A stretch of 21,156 bases of DNA from DASUXA01 sp036378155 (GTDB lineage Bacteria; Actinomycetota; Actinomycetes; Mycobacteriales; Micromonosporaceae): positions 1 to 21,156 of the forward strand of contig DASUXA010000042.1 of NCBI GenBank assembly GCA_036378155.1, in the 5' to 3' direction. Under the pieces are notes generated by a model. The model saw only the letters and a program-made list of their open reading frames with translations. It was not told the DNA's origin and ran no database searches. This document shows positions 9,149-17,101 of the stretch, one piece after another (position 1 is the stretch's first letter; the number at the start of each line of letters is the position of its first letter). The translations under genes were made by a program, and so were the position numbers.

Positions 9149-9180
9149 GTGCGCGATCACCGGATCGCGGCGCACGGGTA

Positions 9181-9186
9181 AGAGTA
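9181..9186 (-). promoter_or_regulatory. Possible -10 element for tRNA-Thr/tRNA-Met
   Basis: TACTCT on the minus strand 32 bases before the tRNA-Thr 5' end, with only a poor -35 (TTCGCG, 18 bases upstream). Confidence 0.35.
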
Positions 9187-9250
9187 CACGGCCCGCCCCG
9201 TGCACGCGAATCGCCTTTCCACCCGGTTCGACGGCGGATCGTGGGGCGCG

Positions 9251-11776
9251 TCAGGTGACCGCGCGCAGCCGGCGGACCTCGCCCCCAGGGGTCGGTTCCG
9301 CCTCGGTCTGCGCCGAGAACCACGCCTCCAGCCGGTCGTACGGCAACGGACGGCTGAACAGGAAGCCCTGGCCGATGTCGCAGCCGATCTCGTCCAGCAG
9401 GGTGAGCGTCAACTCGCTTTCCACACCCTCGGCGACCACGGTCAGCCCGAAATGCCGCGACAGGTCGACGACCGCCCGCACGATCGCCAGATCGCCCTGG
9501 TCGGTCGCCATGCCCTGGACGAAGGTACGGTCGATCTTGACCTCCTGCACCGGCAAGCGACGCAGATACGACAGCGACGAGTACCCGGTGCCGAAGTCGT
9601 CCACGGCGAGCCGGACGCCGAGCGCGTGCAGCCGCCGGAGCGCGGGCATGGGCCGGTCCGTCTCGCCGATCACACCGTCCTCGGTGATCTCCAGGGTGAG
9701 CAGGTGCGCGTCGACGCCGTGCCGGCGCAGCATCTCCTCGACCCGGTCCGGGAACTCGGGGTCGAGCAGGGTGCGTGGCGAAAGGTTGATCGCGACCGAG
9801 AGCGGGCGGCCGGCGTCCATCCACTGCCGGCACCGGCGCAGGCCCTCGGTCATCACGAACTCGGTGAGCCGGCTGAGCTGACCGGTGTGCTCGGCGACCG
9901 CGACGAAGTCCTCCGGCGACACCGAGCCGTGCGCCGGGTGGTCCCAACGCGCCAGGCACTCCACGCCGACCAGGCGCCGGTCGCACAGCCGTACCTGCGG
10001 CTGGAAGTACACCTCCAGCTCGTCGTTGTCCAACGCGCGACGCAGGTCGCCGGCGAGCCCGAGACGACGTACCGAACGCGACTCCAGCGCGTGGTTGAAC
10101 AGTTGTACCGCCGACGAGGCGGACTTGGCGGCGTACGTCGCGACGTCGGCACGTTGCAGCAGGGTGGCGGGCTCGGAGCCGTGATCCGGGTGGACCGCGA
10201 CACCGACCGCGGTGTCGACGTCGAGGGTCAGCGACCCGATCGGCATCGGATCCTGCAGGGCGGACCGCAACTCGCTCGCCATCGCCACGGCGGCGTCGGC
10301 GCCGGGCAGTCGCAGGGTCACCGCGAACTCGTCGCCGCCGATCCGGGCGACCAGGGCGGCGGGCGGCGCCTGGCCGCGCAGCCGGCGGGCGACCTCGGCG
10401 AGCAATTTGTCGCCGGCGACGTGGCCGAGCGACTCGTTGACGTCACGCAACCCGGCGACGTCGAACTGGAGGACCGCGACGACCTCGCCCGGCGCGCGGA
10501 CCTTGACCGCCTCCTCCAGGGCGCCCAGCATGCGGCGCCGGTTCGGCAGCCCGGTCAGCGCGTCGTGGTACGCGTCGAACCGCAGCCGGTCGACCAGCCT
10601 GGCGTTCTCCACCGCGACCGCCGCATGCGCCGCCACGGTTTCCAGCAGCCGGACGTCGTCGGCGCTGAAGTGCATCCGGTCACCCAGCCGCCCGGCGACC
10701 TCGAGACAGCCGATCACCGCGGAACCGGACCGCAGCGGCGCGACGATCACGTCCTTGACGCCATGCTCGCGCAACTCCTCGCGCAGCGACTCCTCGCCGA
10801 CCTTCGGGGTCACCAGGACGGTCGCACCGGTCTCGGTGGCGCGGCGGCGCACCGCGTCCGGGGTGGCCGGCAGGTCGAGCAGCCCCCGGTCGTCGACGCG
10901 GGCGCTGAGCAGGGTTTCCGGGTACCGGCCGTGCGCCGGCAACCAGAGCGTGGCGTACTCGGCGTGCAGCAGTTCGCGCACCCGCCCGACCAGCACGTCC
11001 GCGAGTCGCCCGTCGTACCTCGTCTCGCCGATGGCACGGGTCAGTTCGTAGATCTCGGTAAGGCTGCGGTGCTGGCGGACGAACTGGGCGTACGCCCGGT
11101 ACACCACGAACAGCACCAGACCGAGACCGCTGAGCAGGACGACGGCCCAGGCGCTGACCCGCAGGGCCAGCAGGACGACCAGGCCGACGGTGGCGTTGAC
11201 GCCGGCGACGACCAGGCCCGGTATCGCGGTGCGGCCGAAGTCGCCCTGCCCGAGCCGCCCCTGTACGAGGGTGATCACGCCGAGTACCGCGGCGAGGGTG
11301 ACCAGCACGCTGACCGCCACGCCGCCGAGCAGCACCAGCCAGGTGCGCGGACCCACGTTGGTCAACGGACGGAACACGTCCACGACGAGCGCGGCGGCGG
11401 CGGTGGCGGCGGTGAAGCTGGCGAGGTTGAACCAGAGTTTGACCGCGGGGTTGCCGCGACGGCTCTGCACGATCGCCGCGGCAACCACCCGGGTCGCGAT
11501 GATGGTGACTGGTGACAGGTAGAACAGCGCCAGGACCAGGGGTACCTCGGTCACCGAAACGAGAAACGCGTGCCTGCGGATCTCGAATTCGAGGACGGTC
11601 GCCTCAGCGGCGACGAACAGACCGAGGTACAGCAGCGTCAACTGCCAACTGGACACCAGCTGCCCGCTGCGGGCGCCCGCCACGATGGTGAGCAGCAGCG
11701 CCAGTACCGCGAGCGGCGCGGTGACGTACCAGGCCACCTGTGGCGAGCGCCGGACGGGGCGTCCTGGTCGGGTCAC
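9251..11776 (-). CDS. Membrane-bound GAF-GGDEF-EAL cyclic-di-GMP signalling protein
   Basis: Predicted enzyme of cyclic-di-GMP turnover, 841 residues. About eight hydrophobic segments occupy residues 15-228. A GAF-like domain (about 250-395, ending HAAVAVENARLVDRL) leads into the GGDEF domain (about 400-560) with an intact RIGGDEFAV at 478-486. No RXXD inhibitory site stands before it. The EAL domain (about 575-825) has ECL at 606-608 instead of EAL but keeps Asn664, Glu696, DDFGTG (726-731), Lys747, AEGVE (782-786) and Gln803. Both activities therefore look possible. The first residue of the motif, which binds metal, is kept. The GTG start has AGGGG about 7 bases upstream. A 50-residue membrane protein lies 31 bases upstream. 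Confidence 0.93.
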   Translation of the reverse strand: MTRPGRPVRRSPQVAWYVTAPLAVLALLLTIVAGARSGQLVSSWQLTLLYLGLFVAAEATVLEFEIRRHAFLVSVTEVPLVLALFYLSPVTIIATRVVAAAIVQSRRGNPAVKLWFNLASFTAATAAAALVVDVFRPLTNVGPRTWLVLLGGVAVSVLVTLAAVLGVITLVQGRLGQGDFGRTAIPGLVVAGVNATVGLVVLLALRVSAWAVVLLSGLGLVLFVVYRAYAQFVRQHRSLTEIYELTRAIGETRYDGRLADVLVGRVRELLHAEYATLWLPAHGRYPETLLSARVDDRGLLDLPATPDAVRRRATETGATVLVTPKVGEESLREELREHGVKDVIVAPLRSGSAVIGCLEVAGRLGDRMHFSADDVRLLETVAAHAAVAVENARLVDRLRFDAYHDALTGLPNRRRMLGALEEAVKVRAPGEVVAVLQFDVAGLRDVNESLGHVAGDKLLAEVARRLRGQAPPAALVARIGGDEFAVTLRLPGADAAVAMASELRSALQDPMPIGSLTLDVDTAVGVAVHPDHGSEPATLLQRADVATYAAKSASSAVQLFNHALESRSVRRLGLAGDLRRALDNDELEVYFQPQVRLCDRRLVGVECLARWDHPAHGSVSPEDFVAVAEHTGQLSRLTEFVMTEGLRRCRQWMDAGRPLSVAINLSPRTLLDPEFPDRVEEMLRRHGVDAHLLTLEITEDGVIGETDRPMPALRRLHALGVRLAVDDFGTGYSSLSYLRRLPVQEVKIDRTFVQGMATDQGDLAIVRAVVDLSRHFGLTVVAEGVESELTLTLLDEIGCDIGQGFLFSRPLPYDRLEAWFSAQTEAEPTPGGEVRRLRAVT

Positions 11777-11807
11777 TGCCGCCCCTAGAGATCAGAGGTC
11801 GCGGACC

Positions 11808-11960
11808 TCACCGCGTGGCGGACACGTGGCCGGTGCTGTGCATGCCCCAACTGAAATCGTCGGGTGACGCCGTCTGAACACCGACCACCATCAGACCGAT
11901 GCCAAGCACGGCAACCACGGCGAGCGCCGTCATCCAACGGCTAAGCCTGCTTGCGCGCAT
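11808..11960 (-). CDS. Small single-pass membrane or secreted protein, 50 residues
   Basis: I do not recognise a family. The ATG at 11960 has an excellent AGGAG 6 bases upstream, so I prefer it to the longer in-frame extension. The product begins with basic residues (MRASRLSRWM) and a single hydrophobic stretch (about 10-32, MTALAVVAVLGIGLMVVGVQ). A short polar tail follows (SPDDFSWGMHSTGHVSATR). This fits either a membrane-anchored micro-protein or a signal peptide with a tiny exported part. It ends 31 bases before the GGDEF-EAL gene on the same strand and could be its co-transcribed partner. About 280 bases upstream hold no gene; TTATC-GG-GATAA at 12076-12087 is the only palindrome noticed there. 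Confidence 0.6.
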   Translation of the reverse strand: MRASRLSRWMTALAVVAVLGIGLMVVGVQTASPDDFSWGMHSTGHVSATR

Positions 11961-12239
11961 CAGAGACTCCTGTCGATCCGGTAGTTGTACGGTGTCAGGG
12001 GTACCCACGATCGTGCCACAGTAAGCGGCGACGGCAAAACTGTTGTCCGCCAACGTATCGCGCGCGCGTTGGATTTATCGGGATAACCGCGACTTTCTGC
12101 CCGGCCGCCCCGGCAACCCGCGACAAGTCGACGAACAGGAACGACCGTTACGGCTGGTCCGGCGGAGCACTCCGGCACCTGCGAGTGGACCGTTCGAGCG
12201 AGGTCGCGCCTTTGTCGCGGCGTCGATGTATGTGTTCCG

Positions 12240-12983
12240 TCACACCGCTTCGGAGCGCGTCGGCAGGGGTCCGCTCAGTCGGACACCGAGCCACACGAGC
12301 GGAATCGCGGCGATCGCGTCGACCAGGTAATGGTTCGCGGTCGCCATGATCACCAGGACCGTGATCAGGACGTGTGCCGCGCCGGCGACCTGTACCACCC
12401 GTCCGCTGGAGATCACGGCGAGCACCACGCTGACCCACAACGCCCACGCCACGTGCAGCGACGGCATCGCGGCGAGCTGGTTCGCGTGGTCGACGCCGGG
12501 CGAGCCCCACGAGCCCCAGGTGTGCCCGAGCCGTACCGTGTCCACGAAACCCAGGTCGCCCAGCAGCCGGGGCGGGGTCACCGGGTACATCGCGAAGCAT
12601 CCGAAGCTGACCAGGTTGACCAGGATGAACGAGGTACGCGCCCAGCGGTACACCTCGGGACGGTGCAGCCACAGCCAGCCGAGCAGCGCGAACGCGCTGA
12701 TCACGTACGTGGTGGCGTACTCGTAGTTGGCGAGCACCCGCAGGACCGGACGCGCCGACAGCCACGAGTTCAGCGGGCGCTCGACATCCAGTCGCAGCAC
12801 GCGTTCCAGGGCGAACAGCCCCCGACCGTGGTGGTCGGCACCGGCGGTACGGCCTGCCCAGTCCAAGCCCGCCACCACGCTGTACACCGCGAACACCGCC
12901 AGACCGACGACGAGCTCCCGCCACAACGGCGGACGGCGGTCGGTCGGCACGGTCCGATCAAGAACGAGGCCGCGAAAGGTCAC
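12240..12983 (-). CDS. PAP2-superfamily (inositol phosphorylceramide synthase-like) membrane protein
   Basis: Predicted integral-membrane lipid phosphatase or phosphotransferase of the PAP2_3/Aur1-like type. The 247 residues contain about six helices. Active-site elements are PVTPPRLLGDLGFVDT (134-149, with Arg139), AAMPSLHVAWALW (171-183, catalytic His177) and ANHYLVDA (216-223, His218 and Asp222). The substrate cannot be deduced. Related actinobacterial proteins are thought to act on phospholipid or polyprenyl phosphate head groups. I use the GTG at 12983 (MTFRGLVLD); the ribosome binding site is weak, and a GTG at codon 12 is an alternative. It stands alone, about 280 bases from its downstream neighbour. 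Confidence 0.88.
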   Translation of the reverse strand: MTFRGLVLDRTVPTDRRPPLWRELVVGLAVFAVYSVVAGLDWAGRTAGADHHGRGLFALERVLRLDVERPLNSWLSARPVLRVLANYEYATTYVISAFALLGWLWLHRPEVYRWARTSFILVNLVSFGCFAMYPVTPPRLLGDLGFVDTVRLGHTWGSWGSPGVDHANQLAAMPSLHVAWALWVSVVLAVISSGRVVQVAGAAHVLITVLVIMATANHYLVDAIAAIPLVWLGVRLSGPLPTRSEAV

Positions 12984-13159
12984 CTATGATCTTCTAGCAC
13001 GCCGCTCGGACGAACACGCAGTGATCGGGCAATTTTCCACGCCGTCGACACGTCGCGCGGGCGCGAGCCACGATCAGCGTGCGATGCGACCGGGGTCCGG
13101 TGCGATGGTCGGGTGCGACCCGCGCGGCGCGCCACCGGCGCGGTCCCGACCCGGGAGGG

Positions 13160-13861
13160 TCAGCCCGCCGTGGCGACCGGGGTCGCCGACCGCAGACGCA
13201 GCGTGATGCCGGGCAGTCGGCGCAGCGACCGGACGCCCCAGAACGTACACGCGGCGACGGTCAGCACGGTCAGCGCGGAACTGAGCACGCCCCGCGACAG
13301 CAGACCGGCGTCGACGCCGCCGAAGTGCAGGAACCCGAGGTTCATCCCGGCGTCGATCAGGCGCGAACCGCCCCACAAAGCGGCGACCTGCGTGAACATC
13401 CGCTGTACCCCGCGCCGGTGGAACATGTGGGCGGGCAGGGTCACGAAGTCGCGGGCGAGCCGGATCGTGATCGGTCGACCGATGGCGGCGCTGCCGAGGA
13501 ACAGCGCTCCGGTGATGATCGAGCCGATGACGGGCTGGACGAGGTACACCAGAGCGCTGGAGAACGCGAGCGCGACACCTGCCCGGCCGCATTGCAGCAG
13601 CGCCCACACCAGGATCGTGCCGGGCATCCGCCGACCCCGCACCCAGCGCTGCACGACGGTGAAGGCACACCAGCCGAGCACCGCGGACAGACCGGCGACC
13701 GGGCCGGCGAGGTGCAGCACCAGGGCGAGCAGAACGGTCGGGATCAGGATCGTCTCGACGAACAGCACCGCCGCGCGACGCAGCGCCGGACGGAGATGGC
13801 CGAGGTGGATGACGACCTCTTCGGAGGTCGGACCGACGGGCAGATGCGGGCGTGCGGTCAT
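13160..13861 (-). CDS. Polytopic membrane protein, VC0807-like family
   Basis: A 233-residue protein with about six hydrophobic segments (31-50, 54-71, 83-108, 111-128, 158-182, 190-210). VETILIPTVLL in the first helix, the RGRRMPGTILVWALL loop and the FLGSAAIGRPITIRLARDF segment resemble the uncharacterised VC0807-like membrane family; this is from memory and only moderately secure. No catalytic motif is apparent. The ATG at 13861 has GGGA 6 bases upstream. It begins 21 bases after the stop codon of the DMT-type transporter gene, so the two are probably co-transcribed. A short hairpin overlaps its stop codon. Confidence 0.75.
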   Translation of the reverse strand: MTARPHLPVGPTSEEVVIHLGHLRPALRRAAVLFVETILIPTVLLALVLHLAGPVAGLSAVLGWCAFTVVQRWVRGRRMPGTILVWALLQCGRAGVALAFSSALVYLVQPVIGSIITGALFLGSAAIGRPITIRLARDFVTLPAHMFHRRGVQRMFTQVAALWGGSRLIDAGMNLGFLHFGGVDAGLLSRGVLSSALTVLTVAACTFWGVRSLRRLPGITLRLRSATPVATAG

Positions 13862-13882
13862 GTCGTTCCCAGGGGGTAGGGG

Positions 13883-14875
13883 TCAGGACGACGGCCTCGC
13901 CGGCTGCAGCGACGGCGAATCGTAGGGCTGTTCCGACGGCACGTCACCACGCACGCTGGGCGAGTGGGCCAGACCCACCACACCGAGGCACAACAGCGCT
14001 GCCGCGCCCACCACCGCGATGATCGCGCCGGGGTCCGTCGGAGGTACCGCGTGGAACGCTAGCACCCCGACAACGTAGCTGACCAGGGGGTTTGCGATCG
14101 TCATGGCCGCGATGGCGCCCGGTAGCGAGCCGGCGGCGAACGCTCCCTGCTCCAGCAGAAGACCGACGGTCGTCGATACCGCTAGGGCGTATCCGGGCCA
14201 GTCCGCCGCCGTGTGAGCCACCCCCCGGTACAGCAGGTCGTCGGTCGTCAGCTTCATGAGTACCGCGCTCATGGCGAAACAAACCCCGGCGGCGATCGCG
14301 AGGAACATCGCGTGCGTGACCGGCTGGCGGACGGTGCTCAACAGCACCAGCAGAACGACCACGCAGATCGCGGCGAGCCCGGCGAGGATCGCCCGGTGCC
14401 GGTCGGCGCTACCCGACAGGGGCGCGGCGCCCCGTACCGCGAGGAACAGGATGAGCCCGGCGCAGATCCCGGCACCGGCCGCCCAGTCCCTGGTCAGCGG
14501 CCACCGCCGGGACCACATCGAGGCGAGCGGCAGGCTGAACAGCAGTTGGGTGACCAGTACCGGCTGGACGACCGCGACCGATCCGACGTGCAGGGCAGCC
14601 GCCTGTACCACGAACCCGGCGAGGTTCGTCCCCCAGCCGACCAGCCACAGCCGCATCCGGACGAGTCGGCGCACCAGGGCGAACAGACCCAGGATCACCG
14701 AGTCGCGACCGGCGGAGCGCCCCCGACCGACGCTTTGCGCCTCGACGTGCCGTTCGGCGTGCATCTGCTGTACCCGGGCATAGCCGGTCCGCCGCGCGGC
14801 GTGTTGTTGCAGCGACGCGGCGGTGGCGAACAGGAACGCGGCCAGCAGTGAGAGGCCTACGACGAGGAGCAACAC
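13883..14875 (-). CDS. DMT-superfamily (EamA-like) transporter
   Basis: A 330-residue membrane protein with about nine or ten helices. Helix 1 (about 3-20) is followed by a cytoplasmic loop of roughly 50 residues rich in Arg, His and Gln. Eight or nine helices run from about 73 to 303, and the C-terminal tail is polar. GSVAVVQPVLVTQLLFSLPL (98-117) and ITIANPLVSYVVGVL-like AAMTIANPLVSYVVGVLAFH (256-275) are typical of the two EamA-like halves, as in actinobacterial DMT or NIPA-like transporters. The substrate is unknown. The start is ambiguous between GTG at 14875 and TTG at 14872, because AGGGAG sits almost on top of the first. It leads into the VC0807-like gene. Confidence 0.85.
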   Translation of the reverse strand: MLLLVVGLSLLAAFLFATAASLQQHAARRTGYARVQQMHAERHVEAQSVGRGRSAGRDSVILGLFALVRRLVRMRLWLVGWGTNLAGFVVQAAALHVGSVAVVQPVLVTQLLFSLPLASMWSRRWPLTRDWAAGAGICAGLILFLAVRGAAPLSGSADRHRAILAGLAAICVVVLLVLLSTVRQPVTHAMFLAIAAGVCFAMSAVLMKLTTDDLLYRGVAHTAADWPGYALAVSTTVGLLLEQGAFAAGSLPGAIAAMTIANPLVSYVVGVLAFHAVPPTDPGAIIAVVGAAALLCLGVVGLAHSPSVRGDVPSEQPYDSPSLQPARPSS

Positions 14876-14981
14876 GCTCCCTGGGGCGCGAGACGGTGAT
14901 CCTCGGCGATCTTCTCACAGTCCGAGCCCGACCGCCTACCGACCGTCACCAGGCGCGTGCGAACCGACGCCTCCGCACCGC

Positions 14982-15040
14982 CCCCGCCCCGCGCCGCATC
15001 GCGCCGCCCGCAGCGTGCCGCACCGCGGCGCGGGGCGGGG
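14982..15040. repeat. 16-bp GC-rich inverted repeat upstream of the DMT gene
   Basis: 14982-14997 pairs perfectly with 15025-15040 around a 27-base, also GC-rich, loop. It lies 107 bases upstream of the DMT start and downstream of another hairpin. It could be a second terminator or a leader structure; no T-run is present. Confidence 0.6.
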
Positions 15041-15077
15041 CGGCGACGAGCATCCGGCGATACCGCCGGAGACGAAG

Positions 15078-15111
15078 AGGCCGGGCAGCCACGGGGGAAG
15101 CTGCCCGACCT
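15078..15111 (-). terminator. Hairpin terminator after the 15167-15712 gene
   Basis: On the minus strand AGGTCGGGCAGC pairs with GCTGCCCGGCCT (12 bp, one G-U pair) around a 10-base loop. It starts 56 bases after the stop codon of the upstream gene. The G-U pair is possible only in minus-strand RNA, which supports that orientation. Confidence 0.65.
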
Positions 15112-15166
15112 CAGATATTGATGAGACCACGTCGCGTGCGGATGCGCCACCCGACACCGGTACGAA

Positions 15167-15712
15167 TTACTGTCGATTCGTCGCACCCGGCGGCGCCGTC
15201 GTTACCGACGGGAAGTACGCGTCGAGCTTGCGGCGCAGGTAGCCGCTGTACACCCAGCCGAACAGCGACGTGTCCCGGAAACAGGACACCGCGCCCGTCG
15301 CCGCTTCCACGACCACCGGTCGCACCATGCACGCGAACCGGGTGCGTTGCCTCTCGCGTGCCCACGCCACTGCCGGGGCGTGCGCGTACCGCCCGACCAG
15401 GCACGACAGGACCGCCACCCCGGACTGCACGCCGCGCAACTGCCCCTTGCGGGCGAGCGCATAGTCGACAGCCGTGTCGGTGAACCCCGCGATCGCGTCG
15501 ACGGAAACGACGTTCGTCGCCGCCACGACGGTGAACAGGTGCAGCTTGGTCGCCATCCAGCGGAGCCGGAAGTCCGACCGGTACCCGATCAGCACCGGCC
15601 ACCCGAACCAGTCCTCGGTCTGCACCGTGCACCCGTCGGCGGTCAACCTCGCGGCGGTCGCGTCGACGTACGTCCGCACCACGTCCTCGGCGTGCGTCGG
15701 ATCGCCCACCAT
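15167..15712 (-). CDS. Conserved hypothetical protein, 181 residues
   Basis: No function can be assigned. The ATG at 15712 has a strong GGAGG 6 bases upstream. The soluble 181-residue product (no clear signal peptide) begins MVGDPTHAEDVVRTYVDATA. It contains the motif-like stretch LIGYRSDFRLRWMATKLHLF (41-60) and later DYALARKGQLRGVQSGVAVL. It ends with YLRRKLDAYFPS and a short tail. I recall proteins with this GYRSDFRLRW...KLHLF pattern across actinobacteria, without experimental annotation. A hairpin terminator follows, and the next gene upstream is 63 bases away, so it may be the last gene of a unit with the small membrane protein. Confidence 0.8.
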   Translation of the reverse strand: MVGDPTHAEDVVRTYVDATAARLTADGCTVQTEDWFGWPVLIGYRSDFRLRWMATKLHLFTVVAATNVVSVDAIAGFTDTAVDYALARKGQLRGVQSGVAVLSCLVGRYAHAPAVAWARERQRTRFACMVRPVVVEAATGAVSCFRDTSLFGWVYSGYLRRKLDAYFPSVTTAPPGATNRQ

Positions 15713-15775
15713 TCGTCGCCTCCCCGTATCGGTTCGGCGACATCTAACCGGATCGGGCGCGATCGCGGGTACCCG

Positions 15776-16162
15776 TCAGCCGCGCGACTCACCGGTCGGG
15801 CGGTTGCTGCGGTGCGCGATACCGGCGTGATCGATCACCTCGACCGCCCAGACCACCAGGATCGACACCATGAACAGCGCGAGCAGCGTCGCCGCCACGG
15901 CGGTCTCCGCCAGGAGCAGGGCCGCCAAACCGAGGGCGAGCGACACCGACGCCACCGCGATCTCGCCCCGGGTCAACGGGTTGGCGGTATCGCCGTACTT
16001 CAACACGCCGAACGCGAGCGCCCCGAAGGCGAGTCCGACCCCGGTCATGCCACGCGCATCCTGAACGAACGGCATGCTGCCGTTCACCAGGTACCCGATG
16101 TAGGGCACCGCGATGGCGACGACCAGGATCGTGGCGACGAGGTCCCGGCCCTTCAACTTCAT
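15776..16162 (-). CDS. Small integral membrane protein, 128 residues
   Basis: Unrecognised. Four hydrophobic segments are visible (about 7-27, 38-54, 68-86, 88-108), with a short polar C-terminus (HAGIAHRSNRPTGESRG). The ATG at 16162 (MKLKGRDLVATIL) is favoured over a GTG three codons earlier because GGAGG lies 8 bases before the ATG. The overall plan of four helices in about 125 residues is common among small actinobacterial membrane proteins of unknown role. It lies 63 bases upstream of the hypothetical gene at 15167-15712 and 114 bases from the methyltransferase. Confidence 0.75.
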   Translation of the reverse strand: MKLKGRDLVATILVVAIAVPYIGYLVNGSMPFVQDARGMTGVGLAFGALAFGVLKYGDTANPLTRGEIAVASVSLALGLAALLLAETAVAATLLALFMVSILVVWAVEVIDHAGIAHRSNRPTGESRG

Positions 16163-16276
16163 CGGACCCACCTCCCACGATTCCCGTCTCCATCGTTCCG
16201 CCGCACCGCGATGACGACATGGGTACTTGGTCCCGGTACGCGCGCCGATCGACTGGTTCGGGCGGCTCTCCGCCGG

Positions 16277-17047
16277 CTATCGGTTCGCCGGGGTGCTCCC
16301 CTCCGCCGTTCGCGCGTACACAGATATGTGTGCGCCGCTCGCGGCGGTGAACGGCTCCCGGTGCCAACCGCTGAACCGGTCGACCAGCCGCAGCCCCGCC
16401 AGCCGGGCCATCACGTCCAGCTCCGCCGGCCAGGCGTACCGCAGGAACACCGGGAGCAGCCGAATCCCGTCGGCACCGATCAGGACGTTCTGTACGGTGA
16501 TCGTCTGGTTCAACGGGTCGTGGCGGGACACGTCGAGACGAACCTGACCGGCGTCCACGCGTACCGCCTGGACGCGCTGTCCCCGGTCGTACCGGGTGAC
16601 GTCCGGCACGAACGCCTCGACCACGAACCGACCGCCCGGCCGCAGACGTGCCGCCGCGTTCGCCAGGCAGCGGACCTGCTCGTCCTGGCTGGGCAGCGCG
16701 AACAGCGTGTTGAACACCACGTACACCAGGTCGAAACTGCCGGGTGCGTCGACGTCGGCGAAGTCGCCGACGTCAACGCGCAGATCCGCGCCACCCGGCT
16801 TGTCACGCAGCCGCGCGACCATCTTCTCGGACGCGTCGATGCCGTGTACCTCGACTCCGCGCGCGGCGAGCGGGAGCGCGACCCGCCCGGTACCGATGCC
16901 GAGCTCGAGCGCCCGCCCGCGGGGCGCGAGCGCCGCCAGGAAGTCGGCGGCAGCCGAGGCGTTGCCGGCCACCATCGAGTCGGCGACCATCTCGTCGTAC
17001 AGGTCGGCGAAAAGATCGCCGTACGTCTGTGCGGTGTAGCCCTCCAT
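16277..17047 (-). CDS. Class I SAM-dependent methyltransferase
   Basis: A 256-residue soluble methyltransferase. Motif I is ALELGIGTGRVALPLAARG (46-64). An acidic residue after strand 2 (GIDASEKM, Asp71) should bind the SAM ribose. GDFADVD (94-100) follows, and motif IV-like FDLVYVVFNTLFAL begins at 105. The post-I motifs continue with LRPGGRFVVEAFVPD. The C-terminal half (YAWPAELDVMARLAGLRLVD, then WHREPF) probably forms the substrate cap. The N-terminus (YGDLFADLYDEMV) resembles small-molecule N- or O-methyltransferases, but the substrate cannot be named. The ATG at 17047 has AGGG 7 bases upstream. It lies 54 bases after the MFS-USP gene and may share its transcript. Confidence 0.88.
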   Translation of the reverse strand: MEGYTAQTYGDLFADLYDEMVADSMVAGNASAAADFLAALAPRGRALELGIGTGRVALPLAARGVEVHGIDASEKMVARLRDKPGGADLRVDVGDFADVDAPGSFDLVYVVFNTLFALPSQDEQVRCLANAAARLRPGGRFVVEAFVPDVTRYDRGQRVQAVRVDAGQVRLDVSRHDPLNQTITVQNVLIGADGIRLLPVFLRYAWPAELDVMARLAGLRLVDRFSGWHREPFTAASGAHISVYARTAEGSTPANR

Positions 17048-17101
17048 ATCGGCACCCTGTCAAAGTCCGCAGCCCGGGCGCGACGGCATTTCCTGCTCCG
17101 G

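Noticed and set aside
12148..12924. 258-codon minus-strand frame overlapping the PAP2 gene
   Set aside because: A different frame of the same DNA, Arg/Gly-rich, without motifs; the PAP2 frame has all active-site elements.
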